Source: Cristatella mucedo (lineage: Eukaryota > Bryozoa > Phylactolaemata > Cristatellidae). Taken from it: DNA of 64,000 nt. Location: contig WPIO01000109.1 in the NCBI GenBank assembly GCA_009760855.2, positions 657,001 to 721,000 on the forward strand, written 5' to 3'. Shown one piece after another: positions 37,911 to 63,735 of this stretch (positions are counted from its first letter, which is position 1; every line of letters begins with the position of its first letter). The position numbers and the translations under genes were made by a program. The notes under the pieces were generated by a model. It saw nothing but the letters and a program-made list of their open reading frames with translations, was not told where the DNA came from and ran no database searches.

Positions 37911-39066
37911 AGGCTTACGACTCACCGACCGGCATACCGTTGCTTCAACAGAGCCACTTCGTTCAGGCCCATGTCTTTTATAATGACTAGGTCGCAGGTC
38001 AAGCATTAATCTCGTTATTAATAATAATTGCATTTGATATAGCGCTCCCAGAGAACTCGATCTCTTTCTCGGCTCCTTAGATTTGCTGCAAATTAAGCAC
38101 GATCGAATGACTAGCGGTAGCATGCTCAATAAAAGACAAGAATAACATGGTTAGGGGTGACATGCACAGAGTCAGCATGCAAGTTTGGTTAGTGGCAGCA
38201 TGCACAGCGTCAGCACGCATAAGCACATAAAGGTCAAATCGCAGGGACCCACTAAATGCTAAGATAAATAGATACGTTTTAGTTTTTTTTAAATGTGGAC
38301 AAGTCAGAAGATGTCGTGACGCAAGTCGGGTCGGGAGTGAGCTCCATGTTTTCGGAGCATACGAACTAAAGGCGTGGTCTCCAAAGGTGTGAGATTTATA
38401 CGAGGTGTGGGTAAACAATTAGATTCCTAAAAGCGGGTGGTACGATGCTTAGCCTGGTGGGGGAGTAGATCTGATAGGTAGGCTGGAGCCAAATAATGAA
38501 GGTACCTAAACGTGAGTGACAAAACCTTGAAGTCGATGCGTTTCTTGACTGGGAGCCAGTGCAGATCGGCGAGAAGTGGTGTGATGTGGCAACTGCGACG
38601 CTCACGACAGACAAGCCTAGCTGCAGAGTTTTGCACCAGCTGTAAGCGCCTGATTGCACAGGCCCTGTAGACTAACCGGCAGTGAGTTATAGAAGTCAAG
38701 ACGGAATTTCTCAAATGCATGGACCAATTTAGATGTGGTATACTGCCTAAAAAAGCCTGAATTTTAGCAATTTTATTTTGCTGAAAGTAGGCAGACTTGA
38801 CTGTGGAGCTGATGTGGTTGTTTAATGAAAGGTCAAATTGGAACATGACACATAGATTTCGTGCAGATTCAATGCGGCATATGCTGGCAGAGCCGATTGT
38901 GAGCGTGAATCTATCCAATTCCTGAATCAGACTTGGATTGCCATAACATCAAGTTTGTTTTATCATCATTCAATTTAAGAAAGTCTGTTGCCATCCATGT
39001 GCAGATGTCATCAATACATGCAGCAAGGGAATTGACAGAATTCGACGTACTTGAGGGGTCTGAGGG

Positions 39067-39203
39067 ATAATAATAATAATAATAATGCACCTGATAAAGC
39101 GCCCTCAGAGAACTCAATCTCTCTCTAGGCGCTTTACATTTGCTGCAAAGGGAAATGCAATTGAATGGTGAGTAATATCATGCGATCAAAGTAATATCAT
39201 GCG
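39067..39203 (-). mobile_element. Short LINE-A 3' end inserted in a LINE-A coding region
   Basis: About 130 bp made of the AAT tail, the stem-loop and 60 bp of 3' UTR ending at atcatgcgatc. Flanked by gggat on both sides (a 5-bp duplication). A small internal duplication taatatcatgcgatc is present. Confidence 0.85.
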
Positions 39204-39324
39204 ATCGTGGGATCAAAGCGAAGGTACAGCTGAGTGTCATCTGCATAGAAGTGAAAGCCTGGATTGTGCTTGGTAATCATATTGGCAAGAGGAGAGTACA
39301 AACCGTGAAAAGAATGGGACCAAT

Positions 39325-39445
39325 AATAATAATAATAATGCACTTGATAAAGCGCCCTCAGAGAACTTAATCTCTCTTTAGGCGCTTTACATTTGCTGCA
39401 AAGGGAAACGCGATTGAATCGTGAGTAATAAATATCATGCTTGAC
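39325..39445 (-). mobile_element. Short LINE-A 3' end inserted in a LINE-A coding region
   Basis: About 120 bp, ending at the same 3' UTR position (atatcatgct) as the neighbouring insert. Flanked by gaccaa on both sides. Confidence 0.85.
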
Positions 39446-40144
39446 CAAGCACAGATATCTGAGGTACCCCATATTTCAGAGGTACCTCAAATGATCTTTG
39501 TCATTCACATCAATACTCTGAAGGCTACAACTGAGAAAGAATCTGAAGCATTGCAGTGCAGTGCTAGAAACGCCCGGGAGTGCCATCAATGCAGTGCCTG
39601 TGATGTCCAAGCGAGATGAGTGACGCTCAAGAAGGACTTGGTGATTGATAGTATCAGAAGCTGCCGAAAGATCGAACAAAACAAGCAGAGATACTTTACC
39701 TAAGTCTGCATTCCTAAGTAGGTCATTATACACCCGAAGCAATGCTGACTCTGGCGTGACTCGCTCTAAAATCAGACTGGAACGTACTAGCATTATCTTA
39801 CATAGTGATAAATTTCGCTACTCATAAGCTTCGGCTTATTACGGCTATTTCATAGGCGGCGCAGTTATAATTCAGCAGCAAACACAGTTTGTAATCTCGG
39901 TTCAGCTGTCAAGCTCCTGGTCCATAATCGCAGGGCATTACGGCGGCACTTTTCAACATGGGTGACATGACCGCTCAGCGAAACCCGCTTGAGTCGCTCA
40001 TGTTTCGCGATTTACATTCGATGAGGTATTTGCCGCAGTCACATTTTAAAGCGAACATCTTTCCCACTATCCCCTATGTAGCCGTTTAAAATCGATCGGA
40101 TACTGTGCCGCTACACTGGGTCCTGCTGTAATAGGTATCCTATG

Positions 40145-40232
<88 letters not shown>

Positions 40233-40244
40233 TCTCTCTCTCTA
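40145..40244. repeat. (TC)n microsatellite
   Basis: About 100 bp of TC units with two TCATC interruptions. Confidence 0.97.
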
Positions 40245-40722
40245 CGTCCCTCTGCCCCTCTGTTTGTTCCTCCGTCTCTCTTTCTCTCTTGCCCTCTGTC
40301 TTTCTCAACGCTGCCACATCAATTCAAGCAGCGGTGTCAATTTTGACCCAACCAATGGCTTTTTAGCCTTTACCAGACATTTTACCGGTACGCTGTGCGA
40401 GCACCGGCAGAGGCTACCGACTGAAGGGCTCTGGGTACGCTCAGCCCGCAGATAGATAGCGAAGGAGCTGGCTCGCGTGAGTGGCGGCGGAGGCGGTAGG
40501 CGCGCGTACGGTTACTGCTGCTACCACTTTGTATTATCTCCGTCAAGAGCTATTCGCCTAGATAAAAGCAGCTTAATGAACGTGCGTGTCGTCGGACGGA
40601 AAAAACCAAGCGAGCTGTTGAACGTTTTAAGGGCTGCACTCGACATCTAGGCGTCCGCGGCGCTGCTGCGTGGTGCTCACGCGGTGCCTCTATTCTCAGT
40701 AGCAAGAATGAATCTTCAATAA

Positions 40723-40761
40723 TTCGCCGCAGAGCACCGCTAGGCGGCGCTCTGCGGCGAA
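40723..40761. repeat. Perfect 13-bp inverted repeat, 13-nt loop
   Basis: ttcgccgcagagc (40723-40735) and its exact complement at 40749-40761. Confidence 0.95.
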
Positions 40762-40853
40762 AGAAGGCCAAGCCGGTCTTCGGTAGATGCGCCGGCTGCT
40801 GCCGGACGGAGGATAGCGGTTTAAAAAGTTAGAAGCACAGTGCTTATTGGTTA

Positions 40854-41012
40854 GCTGATTCAACAGCCTCATTTCTATTGTGACAGAAGAGCCTTACCGA
40901 CCGTCGCCACCGCTCGCAGTGGACAACAAAGTATCGCCAGCAGCAGGCTTCGAACCCACGACCTGAGTAGTGTAGAGCGAGCACGTTACCCCTGGGCTAA
41001 GACCTCGCGGTA
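40854..41012 (-). mobile_element. SINE-1, diverged copy
   Basis: It contains agctgattcaacagcctcat, gtcgccaccgctcgcagtgg, the B-box complement cttcgaacccacgacc and the A-box complement cccctgggctaag. Confidence 0.8.
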
Positions 41013-42350
41013 AGTGGGCTTGGCGCGCGTTCGCCCGCAGGACGGTAAACCGAAATAGGAAGCCCTGCCCGCCTGCCTGTTGTCAAACCGACCAGAACCG
41101 GCTGTACCTGATGCGGGCTAACAGTTGGCAGCCGGCGGCAAGCGGCAAGAGGCTGTAGCCTACTGCGAGGAGCCCGCCCCTGGAACTCCCGTCGGGCCCT
41201 ACGACTCAGCCGTACTACGCCGGCATCGGAGTCGCGCTGCGCGAGCCCGGCGTCGTACACGCGCAGCGGAGCGAACAGGTCGAAATCTACCGATCGAGCC
41301 GCCTTACTCGTAAAAAAGCAGGAGACAGCCTTGTTTTCGTAGCGGCAGCGGAAGTGCATCGGTGGCTGTGGCCACGCTTGCAGCGGACAGTGCAGGACTG
41401 CGTCGAGTAGTGCGAAGAGCGCCTTATTGCTCCCGGGCTACGATCAACAGTAGCAACAAATACGCCAAGGCAACGAGCCAGGGGCTTGTCGCAACGAGGT
41501 ACTTCGACTTAGCCTCTGGCTTATGACGCCGAAAAACATCCCGCGGACGCAACGGTTGCTCAGCAGACGACTCGACCATGCACCCTCGACGCTTATTAGT
41601 TTTTGCTTTAACAGCTAGAATGGCTTTGAATGGCAGCTTAATTATAAAAATATCGCGGTCGGAAAATTTTTTTTTTAGTAGGCTAACAGTCTAACCAAGA
41701 ACGACCACGGCGGCCCACTCTGGCCAAGAAACGGTGTCTGACAGTTAATTTGAAGGCTTTAAGCAGCACAATTTCGGCCAGTGCGGTTACAGACGCTCGC
41801 TGTGCGGCTTCCGCGTCCGGTCAGAAATGGGGGCGAAAACACAGCGCTCATACAGGTGCTAGTCTCAGCCAATGCGCGACGAATACTGGCTGCTGCGCCT
41901 GAACCTTGTAGCGCGACTAGTCTAGCTACTTGTAGGGGCTGCACCGATGCATCACGCAGGTACGGCGGCAGTAGCCGGAGCACGGCGGTGACGAAGAGCG
42001 CTCCCGTATCTTAACGTATCAAGTACGTACACATAATGTAGACACCTGCATTAGACGGTTACAGGCGTTCGACAGCGGTCATGACGTGCTCCGATGACTC
42101 TGTGGCCTAGAGCTCAAACAATCTCCGATGCAAATGCCGAGTCTGGAATCCCAACTGTCAGCCTGTCTCAGGGTGCCGGCTTTTAATATGGTCTCGGCAA
42201 TAAACTATCGTTTAGTCGCATAATCGCGAATAATGATTATCCGCCACAATCCGGCTGTTTTAGCTGGCGCCGCCGTTTCAGTGTCCCCCGACACACAGCG
42301 ATCCCATTACACCTTTTCCCTCCCCATCGTCGCGGTATCTCTGCGTACCG
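41013..42350. other. Unassigned GC-rich spacer
   Basis: No gene or repeat recognised. Confidence 0.35.
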
Positions 42351-42354
42351 TTGT

Positions 42355-42440
42355 AATAATAATAATAATAATAATGCACTTGATAAAGCGCTCTCAGAGA
42401 ACTCAATCTCTTTCTAGGCGCTTTATACTTGCTGCAGTAG
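42355..42440 (-). mobile_element. LINE-A solitary 3' end
   Basis: Eight AAT units, then gcacttgataaagcgctctc and tctttctaggcgctttatac, stopping at tgctgca. This is close to the family consensus, so probably recent. Confidence 0.85.
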
Positions 42441-42596
42441 GCATTACCCATCCTGTCGTTTTACCGTTCCTTTCAAGGATTCTATCTGTGGTCGAAGCGT
42501 TCCGTTGCGACGCAGCAGGCGAGCGTTGCTGAGCATGGGAAGCGCTTGCTAAACGGAATGGGTTTCCCAAGAGCCCACATTTCCTCTGGCATGCGC

Positions 42597-42735
42597 CGCG
42601 CTGGTTTTTGCCCAGTAGTTACGGTGCTCGCGCCGATCAAGATCGGGTCGAGGTCGTGGCTTCGAGCCCCGCGGACAGTGTGAAGCGCCTGAAGAAAGAT
42701 AAAGTTCTCTTAGGGCGCTATACAAATGAATAATT
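42597..42735 (+). mobile_element. SINE-2 copy
   Basis: Head ggtttttgcccagtagttac, B-box region aggtcgtggcttcgagcccc, then agcgcctgaagaaagataaa and gttctcttagggcgctatac. It lies 320 bp before the putative promoter of the protease gene. Confidence 0.8.
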
Positions 42736-43057
42736 TAACGAATTATCCTTGCTTTCGCCGAATGCCGCCGTCGCAGATTTTCGCGTTTCGCGCAGTCCAC
42801 CGAGTCTTCGGCCGGCTGGCTCGACGGACTCAGCAATAAGGAGACGAGGGCGCCGCCGCTTTGCGCGTCGCTGGCGCGGCCCCAGTGGATGGAGCCGCGG
42901 CGGCGGCGGCCGTAGCTCCGGGTGCAAGCTTCCGGTTCGAGTTGTTGATAACACGTGGCATCGAGTTGGGGCAGCGGGAGGCGCAAATTAAGATGCACCG
43001 CGTGCCACCCCACCTCAAAGCTCAGCGACGACCTCCGTCGTTAATCGCCAGGCCGCA

Positions 43058-43064
43058 TATATAG
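43058..43064 (+). promoter_or_regulatory. Possible TATA box of the astacin gene
   Basis: TATATAG in an otherwise GC-rich stretch, 370 bp before the start codon. It would place transcription start near 43090. A GA tract (43107-43180) would then lie in the 5' UTR. Position and context only. Confidence 0.3.
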
Positions 43065-43106
43065 ACGCTCGCCGCGCGCTGCTCCGATGCGCGGGGGACA
43101 TTCGAG

Positions 43107-43109
43107 AGA

Positions 43110-43153
<44 letters not shown>

Positions 43154-43180
43154 GAGACAGAGACAGAGACAGAGAGACAG
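43107..43180. repeat. (GA)n/(GACA)n tract, possible 5' UTR
   Basis: GA units followed by five acagag units, upstream of the protease start codon. GA-repeat tracts near promoters can be GAGA-factor-type sites in some animals; that role is inference. Confidence 0.9.
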
Positions 43181-43433
43181 CTGACCGTAGACGCCGCGTG
43201 GAGCCGGCGGCCGAGAGAGAGGGAGAGAAAAAAGCAGACGCGCGCCTGAAGTGTGCGTTCGCGCAGCATCCGGGCATCGGGCGACGCGCACCGCATTCAG
43301 GGAGAAATCTGCCGCCGCCGCAGCAGACGACTGCGCGCTCGCACGTTTCGTCGAGTCCGCTGTGACTGTCGTCTCGCGTAGCAGCGACGCACCACTCCGA
43401 CCGGCTTCCTGTGAAGCAAGCCGCCGACGAGGG

Positions 43434-58238
<14,805 letters not shown>

Positions 58239-59040
58239 CCGATGGACGGACCGGCCGCCTGCCTACCTGGCCGACGCCGCGGCTTGGCAGCGGTGCCGGA
58301 CACATTCCCCGCCCGCCGGGAAGCGGCTCTCGGCGGCCTAGGCCGATTGACTGCAGCGGAGATGATGTTTCTTAGATAGCGAAAAAGGGGCACTGATGGC
58401 TGAGACGGCGGCGTCGTTTACCACGCCGGCCGGCGTGGGCGGTTCGCCGCTGAGCCGTTCACAAAGCAGCCGCCTCTCCGGACGCGCGTCCGGATGCGGC
58501 CACTCCTGTCGCCGCCTGGCCAGACGCCCGACCGACCGCGGCCGCGGCGACGCGTGAAAAAAGAGCACTCGAATGACGAGAAGTCTGGCGTCAGTGATTC
58601 GCGTCAGCTCCTTTTCGCCGGCTCAGCCATTCGCGTGAAACGTCGGCGAAAAACGCTGAAACGTCGGCGAAAAACGCTGCATCCGCAGCTTAAGGGACTT
58701 TAGCTGCGAAGGAAGGGCCGCTAAACTGCGCCGCCGCCACCGCGATCGGCGCTGTGCTGTTTGCCGTAGAGCCATGGCGAGGCAAATCGCGAGTTTACGC
58801 CCGAATAAATGATGAGCGCTAAGCGGTTGTTGATGTTCTCGGCGATCTCTCTTTGGAAAAGAGCTCCTGCAGCGCATCCGAGCTGCCACCCGACGCTGGA
58901 CGCAAGCTGCACACGCACGATCTGCTGACGAGGCTCCGATAGTGCTCCGATCCTTGTAGTCTGGTCGCTCCGCAAGTGATGAGCGCGAGTCCGCTGCGAA
59001 CATTCGCATGGCTGGTCTAAAAAAGAGGAAGTGTTTTAGT
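58239..59040 (+). other. Astacin 3' UTR and downstream spacer
   Basis: AATAAA at 58804-58809 is the first standard poly(A) signal after the stop and suggests a 3' UTR of about 590 bp. A 17-bp direct repeat cgtgaaacgtcggcgaaa-like (two copies at about 58635-58675) is present. No other gene is seen. Confidence 0.45.
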
Positions 59041-59044
59041 CATC

Positions 59045-59180
<136 letters not shown>

Positions 59181-59199
59181 TAAAGGATTGACCACGTAT

Positions 59200-59690
59200 C
59201 TTCTTTTCTAAAAGAGCTAGGATGGCTGCCGGTTGATAGTTTGATGCAGAGAAAAGCTCTTACGCTGTCCCACAAGGCCCGCCACGGCTTGGCTCTTCCA
59301 TACATAGCTGAACAGCTGCACCAGTTTCAGCCTCCTCGTGCTTTCAGTCCTGTATGGACAATAAATTAGCTGTTCCATTCCTCCGCTTATAGACCGTTGG
59401 TGACAGATGCTTTAGCTCTGCAGGTCCTAGACTGTGAAACTTGCTTTCACAATTCTTACGAAACGACAACTACTCTCCTGCTACCGACTATGGCTCATCC
59501 TTTCTAGCGGCCATGAGCTGCTACTTCCATGCCACTCACTACCTCAACTGCTCTCCTGACTCTGCTATTCTTCCCACTTTCTCTTTGTTGCGTGAGATGA
59601 AGTCTGTTGGCCACCGAATGCGTACCGAAAGCCGCTTAGGCTGTGCGTAGGCTATACAAAACTCTCCTGCGTAACATCCACATAGTCTCT
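59200..59690 (+). mobile_element. LINE-B C-terminal fragment between GA and TC arrays
   Basis: It encodes ELGWLPVDSLMQRKALTLSH, ARHGLALPYIAEQLHQFQPP, DNKLAVPFLRL and a C-terminal block ending ESRLGCA. It is frameshifted and flanked by long GA (59046-59180) and TC (59690-59838) arrays. Confidence 0.85.
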
Positions 59691-59716
59691 GTCTCCGTCT
59701 CTCTCGGTCTCTCTCT

Positions 59717-59767
<51 letters not shown>

Positions 59768-59838
59768 GTGTTTCTGTCTCTCTGTGTCTCTCTCTATGTC
59801 TTTATGTGTCTCTATGTCTCTTTCGCTCTATCTCTCTC
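59690..59838. repeat. (TC)n microsatellite, imperfect
   Basis: TC units with tctg and tatg variants, following the LINE-B copy. Confidence 0.95.
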
Positions 59839-60106
59839 TCTTCAAATCTGCATTGAACATTTGGCAAAGAGTGAAAATCGCGCCCTTCTCTTACTAACGT
59901 AGCCGCGTTCAAGGACGCAATTAGTCTAGGTGCCTCGTATCCCCAGCGTGCAAACTAGCACCCGAGTCTTGGCCAAGGGCTACGGAGCTTGCACTTCATG
60001 ACTCGTGGCTCGTGGATTCGAGTACTGTAGCAGCAGGCAGGTCTAGATTGCCCACTAGAAGCAAGCACAGCGACAGCCGTCAGCACTCTTTTGCCGCTAC
60101 ATAAAT

Positions 60107-60276
60107 ACTAGCTAACTTAACAGCCGCTTTTGTATAGCGACAGAAGAGCCTTAACGGCTATCGCCACCGCTAGCAGCGGTGATTAAGGATCGCACACCGC
60201 AAGATTCGGACTCACGACCTCGGTCCCGAGGTCGTGAAAAGCCACCGCCTTACCTAGCGTGCCATCGCGGCTCACC
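60107..60276 (-). mobile_element. SINE-1
   Basis: Minus-strand copy with body ggctatcgccaccgctagca, altered B box (gattcggactcacgacc) and head complement gtgccatcgcggctcacc. Confidence 0.88.
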
Positions 60277-60439
60277 GCTCCGTATGCGAGGCTGTCTTGA
60301 CCCGTTCAGGTCAGCCCTTTCAAACGTTCCCTTTAGGCAATTCAGCGCCTCGGCGGTCATTCATTCATCACGGTCCTATACGAAACTGCTACTTTCGCTA
60401 CTCAATGAACTGGGCGATCGAGCAAAGGGATAGCTCAGG

Positions 60440-60572
60440 TTGCAAACGCTCGTCACGTTAGCCGATCCTCACAACCAAGGTCTGGTCAACGTCGTGGACT
60501 CGAGCCCCGTGGCCCACATGGGAAACGCCTGAATAAAGATCAAGTTCTCTTGGGGCGCTGCGAAAATTGATT
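60440..60572 (+). mobile_element. SINE-2
   Basis: cgtcgtggactcgagccccg (B-box region), acgcctgaataaagatcaag / ttctcttggggcgctgcg. The head is diverged. Confidence 0.75.
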
Positions 60573-61190
60573 ACGAGTGAGTGAATTATAAGCGATAAGT
60601 AGTTTGCCGCTGCTAACGGACCAGCATATAAGAGGCTCCGAGCTCTTCCCGGAAGCTTCGCCGAAGCGACGACGCCCCTACTCTGACGGCAGAGAGATAG
60701 TGCCCATTGTGGATGCAGGGACGCTCCTGCTTTAGACGCTCCTGCCGAATCGAAGTGTCGTTTCGGCGGTTTTCTCCGCGCGTAAATCCGCTGCGATTCC
60801 GCGCGTACTATGCGGCACTCGGTTGCAACGCGAAGAGTTTTCCAATGGAACAGAACCACGAACCATCAGCGAGATCGCCGCCGGGCGCGCGATCGAAGCC
60901 CACAGCAGGCGACGACAGAAAATCAAAGTGCAGAATAGACGAAGTGAGTGGAAAGAAATTAACAGCTGCAGCAACGGACTTTCAGCAAAGGATGCGCCGA
61001 CGGCTAGCAAAGGATATGATTGGTCGTTACGTCGCTTCCGCGAGCATAACGTGGCGGGATATGCCGCCGAACGACGTGGCTAAACAGTATCGGTGACGCG
61101 CAGCCTCCTTTAGGCGACGCATTACTATTAACATGAACTTTTCGAAGTGCCCACATAGAAAGTAAAGTCTTTCTTTGCACTTTATGTATG
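60573..61190 (+). other. Unassigned segment with a protein-like open frame
   Basis: A frame from an ATG at 60845 to the stop at 61094 reads MEQNHEPSARSPPGARSKPT, later RRRLAKDMIGRYVASASITW. There is a good donor-like gtgagt at about 60942. It might be a first exon or an old element. I do not recognise it. Confidence 0.3.
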
Positions 61191-61194
61191 CAAG

Positions 61195-61460
61195 AAATGG
61201 AGGACGTTCAAAAGTTAGTGGTAACGTGCACAGCATCAACACCAGCACACTGTGCGGTCAGTGACAGCATGCGTGCAGGAAGTGGCAAGATAAGCATGAG
61301 CGCGAAAAGGACGAATCACGCGACGACCCGCTAAATGCTGTGATAAATAGGTGCGTTTTGTTGGCTTCTCTTTAAATGTCATCCAGGCAGGGGATGTCGT
61401 AGTGTCGGTCGGGAATGAGTCCCAGGTTTGGAATCGTATGAACTAAAGGCACGGCCTTCA
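61195..61460 (-). mobile_element. LINE-A 3' UTR and C-terminal remnant
   Basis: 3' UTR antisense (gtggtaacgtgcacagcatc, ggacgaatcacgcgacgacc, cgctaaatgctgtgataaat) and a short C-terminal block. Confidence 0.75.
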
Positions 61461-61554
61461 AAGTATTTGTGGCTTTCAGAGACATAGCTCAACGCTTTGA
61501 GTCAGAAAAGTGGACGACACTGTTGCGGTGCCAACTACCGCGCAGCAACGTTAT

Positions 61555-61650
61555 CGCGTTTCCCTTTGCTGCAAATGTAAAGCGCCTAGAAAAAGATTGA
61601 GTTCTCTGAGGGCGCTTTATCAAGGGCATTATTACTATTATTATTATAAC
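61555..61650 (+). mobile_element. LINE-A solitary 3' end
   Basis: Starts ccctttgctgcaaatgtaaa, then stem-loop gcgcctagaaaaagattgag / ttctctgagggcgct and ATTATTATTATTAT. Confidence 0.88.
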
Positions 61651-61859
61651 GAGTGGTGACTCTCGAAGCTTTTGGGCGTTGCTCGAACGGGCACGCTAGG
61701 ACGCAGCCCTCCCGATAGGTCTGATACTGCTATTGATTAATCAGCTGTGGGCCGCTATGACGAACCCACGAACTCGGATTACCGATGACCAGGAGTGGTA
61801 TACCAGGGCTCGCCCTACGCATAGCTCCCTGGAGCTACTACTTGGCGCTCTATTCAGCT

Positions 61860-62635
61860 CATCAACGTTTTCTGCTTCGTAACATTGCTAAAATTCGGGC
61901 TTGTTTAGATAGGGATGCCATGTCCAAGTTGGTCCATGCATTCGTGACATCCCGTCTCGACTTCTGCAACTCACTGCTTACTGGCCTACCAGCATGTGCG
62001 ATCAGGCGATTGCAGCTGGTGCCAAACTCTGCAGCTAGGCTTGTCTGTCGTGAGCGTCGCAGTTGCCACATTACTCCACTTCTCGCCGACCTGCACTGGC
62101 TACCAGTCAAGCAACGGATTGACTTCAAGGTTTTGTCGCTCACTTTTAGGTCCCTTCATTTTATGGCTCCAGCCTATCTCTCCGACATACTCCCCCATCA
62201 GGCCAAGCATCGTACCACCCGCTTTTCGGAATCCAACAGTCTAGAAATACCTCGTACAAACCTTAAATCCTTTGGAGACTGTGCATTTAGTTCGTATGCT
62301 CCCAAAGCCTGGAACTCCCTCCCGACCTGCGTCAGAACATCCCCTGACCTGACCACATTTAAAAGGAACTTAAAACACACCTATTTAGGACAGCATTTAG
62401 TGGGTCCCTGTGATTCGTTTTGATGTGCTTATGCGTGCTGACACTATGCATGCTGCCACTAACCACATTTGCATGGTGACCCTGTGCATGTCACCCCTAA
62501 CCATATTATTCATTTTGTTTGTTTTTCAAGCATGATTGTACTTACCATTCAATTGCATTTCACTTTGCAGCAAATGTAAAGCACCTAGAAAGAGATTGAG
62601 TTCTCCGAGGGTGCTTTATTATTATTATCATTATT
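61860..62635 (+). mobile_element. LINE-A, well preserved C-terminal frame with tail
   Basis: An open frame from 61785 to 62423 encodes NIAKIRACLDRDAMSKLVHA, FVTSRLDFCNSLLTGLPACA, LLADLHWLPVKQRIDFKVLS, ESNSLEIPRTNLKSFGDCAF and YAPKAWNSLPTCVRTSPDLT without interruption. The 3' UTR and ATT tail follow at about 62620. It is the least decayed C-terminal LINE-A region here. Confidence 0.92.
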
Positions 62636-62951
62636 TTGCTCCCAAAGCCTGGAACTCCCTCCCGACTGGCGTCACATCTCCTACCTTGACCACATTTAAA
62701 AAGAAACTAAATACGCATCTATTTATCACATAATTTTTAGTGGGCCCCTGTGATTCGTCCTTTATATGTTAATGCGTGCTGACACTGCATGCTGCCACTA
62801 ACTAAACGCATGCTGACCCTATGCATGTCACCCGTTACCGTGATATTCTTGTGGTTTATTGAACATGCTACAACTAACCATTCGATTGTGCTTCCTCTGC
62901 AGCAAATGTTAAGCTCCTAGAAAGATATCGAGTTCTGTGAGGATGCAATAT
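62636..62951 (+). mobile_element. LINE-A 3' end, second copy in tandem
   Basis: It starts mid-frame at gctcccaaagcctggaactc (APKAWNSLPTGV). It runs through the 3' UTR to an altered stem-loop and merges with the AAT tail of the next, inverted copy. Confidence 0.85.
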
Positions 62952-63271
62952 AATAATAATAATAATGCACTTGATAAAGTGCCCTCAGAGAACTCAATCT
63001 CTCTCCAGGCGCTTTACATTTGCTGCCAAGGGAAATGCTATTGAATGGTGAGTAATATGTTGCTTGATAAACAAACGCGAATAACATGGTTAGGGGTGGC
63101 ATGCACAGGGTCAGCATGCAAATGCGGTTAGTGGCAGCATGCACAGTGTCGGCACGCATAAACACATGAAGGACGACGAATCACAGGGACGCCCACTAAA
63201 TGCTGTCCTAAATAGGTGTTTTTAGGTTCCTTTTAAATGTCAAGTCAGGGGATGTTCTGACATCAAGTCAT
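62952..63271 (-). mobile_element. LINE-A 3' end, inverted, left of SINE-1
   Basis: AAT tail, stem-loop, 3' UTR and start of the C-terminal block, then interrupted by SINE-1. It is tail-to-tail with the preceding copy. Confidence 0.88.
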
Positions 63272-63449
63272 GGTGAGCCGTGATAGCACACTAGGTAAGG
63301 CGGTTGCTTTTACGACCTCGATCCAGAGGTCGTGGGTTCGATTCCTGCAGTGGGCGATTCTTTATCGCCACTGCAAGCGGTGGTGATAGCCGTAAAGGCT
63401 CTTCTGTCGCTATACAAAAAGAGGCTGTTTAATCAGCTAGGATTTATTT
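63272..63449 (+). mobile_element. SINE-1 inserted in LINE-A
   Basis: Complete copy, ggtgagccgtgatagcacac through B box gggttcgattcc to ggatttattt. Flanked by aagtca on both sides. About 200 bp of LINE-A is missing across the insertion, so a deletion also occurred. Confidence 0.92.
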
Positions 63450-63735
63450 AAGTCAATCCGTTGCTTGACTGGTAGCCAGTGCAGGTCGGCTAGAAGTGGA
63501 GTAATGTGGCAACTACGATGCTCACGACAGACAAGCCTAGATGGGGAGTTTTGCACCAGCTGCAATCGCCTGACTGCACACGCTGGTAGGCCAGTAAGCA
63601 GTGAGTTGCAGAAGTAAAGACGGGATGTCACGAATGCATGGACCAACTTAGACGTGGTATCATTATCTAAACAAGCCCAAATTTTAGCAATGTTATGTAG
63701 CTTAAAGTAGGATAATAAATGGAATTATTATTATT
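63450..63735 (-). mobile_element. LINE-A coding fragment, right of SINE-1
   Basis: Minus strand: MVHAFVTSRLYFCNSLLTGL, PACAVRRLQLVQNSPSRLVC and HITPLLADLHWLPVKQRIDL. It ends at a second ATTATTATTATTAT run (63723-63738). Confidence 0.88.

Larger units (their letters stand above)
38015..39810 (-). mobile_element. LINE-A reverse-transcriptase copy with two nested LINE-A 3' ends
   Basis: Minus strand: TPESALLRVYNDLLRNADLG, LFDLSAASDTINHQVLLERH, NPGFHFYADDTQLYLRFDP, TDFLKLNDDKTNLM, LLADLHWLPVKKRIDFKVLS. The C-terminal block and 3' UTR with stem-loop and AAT tail follow at 38020-38045. Its coding region is broken by two short LINE-A 3' ends at about 39067-39203 and 39325-39445. Confidence 0.9.
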
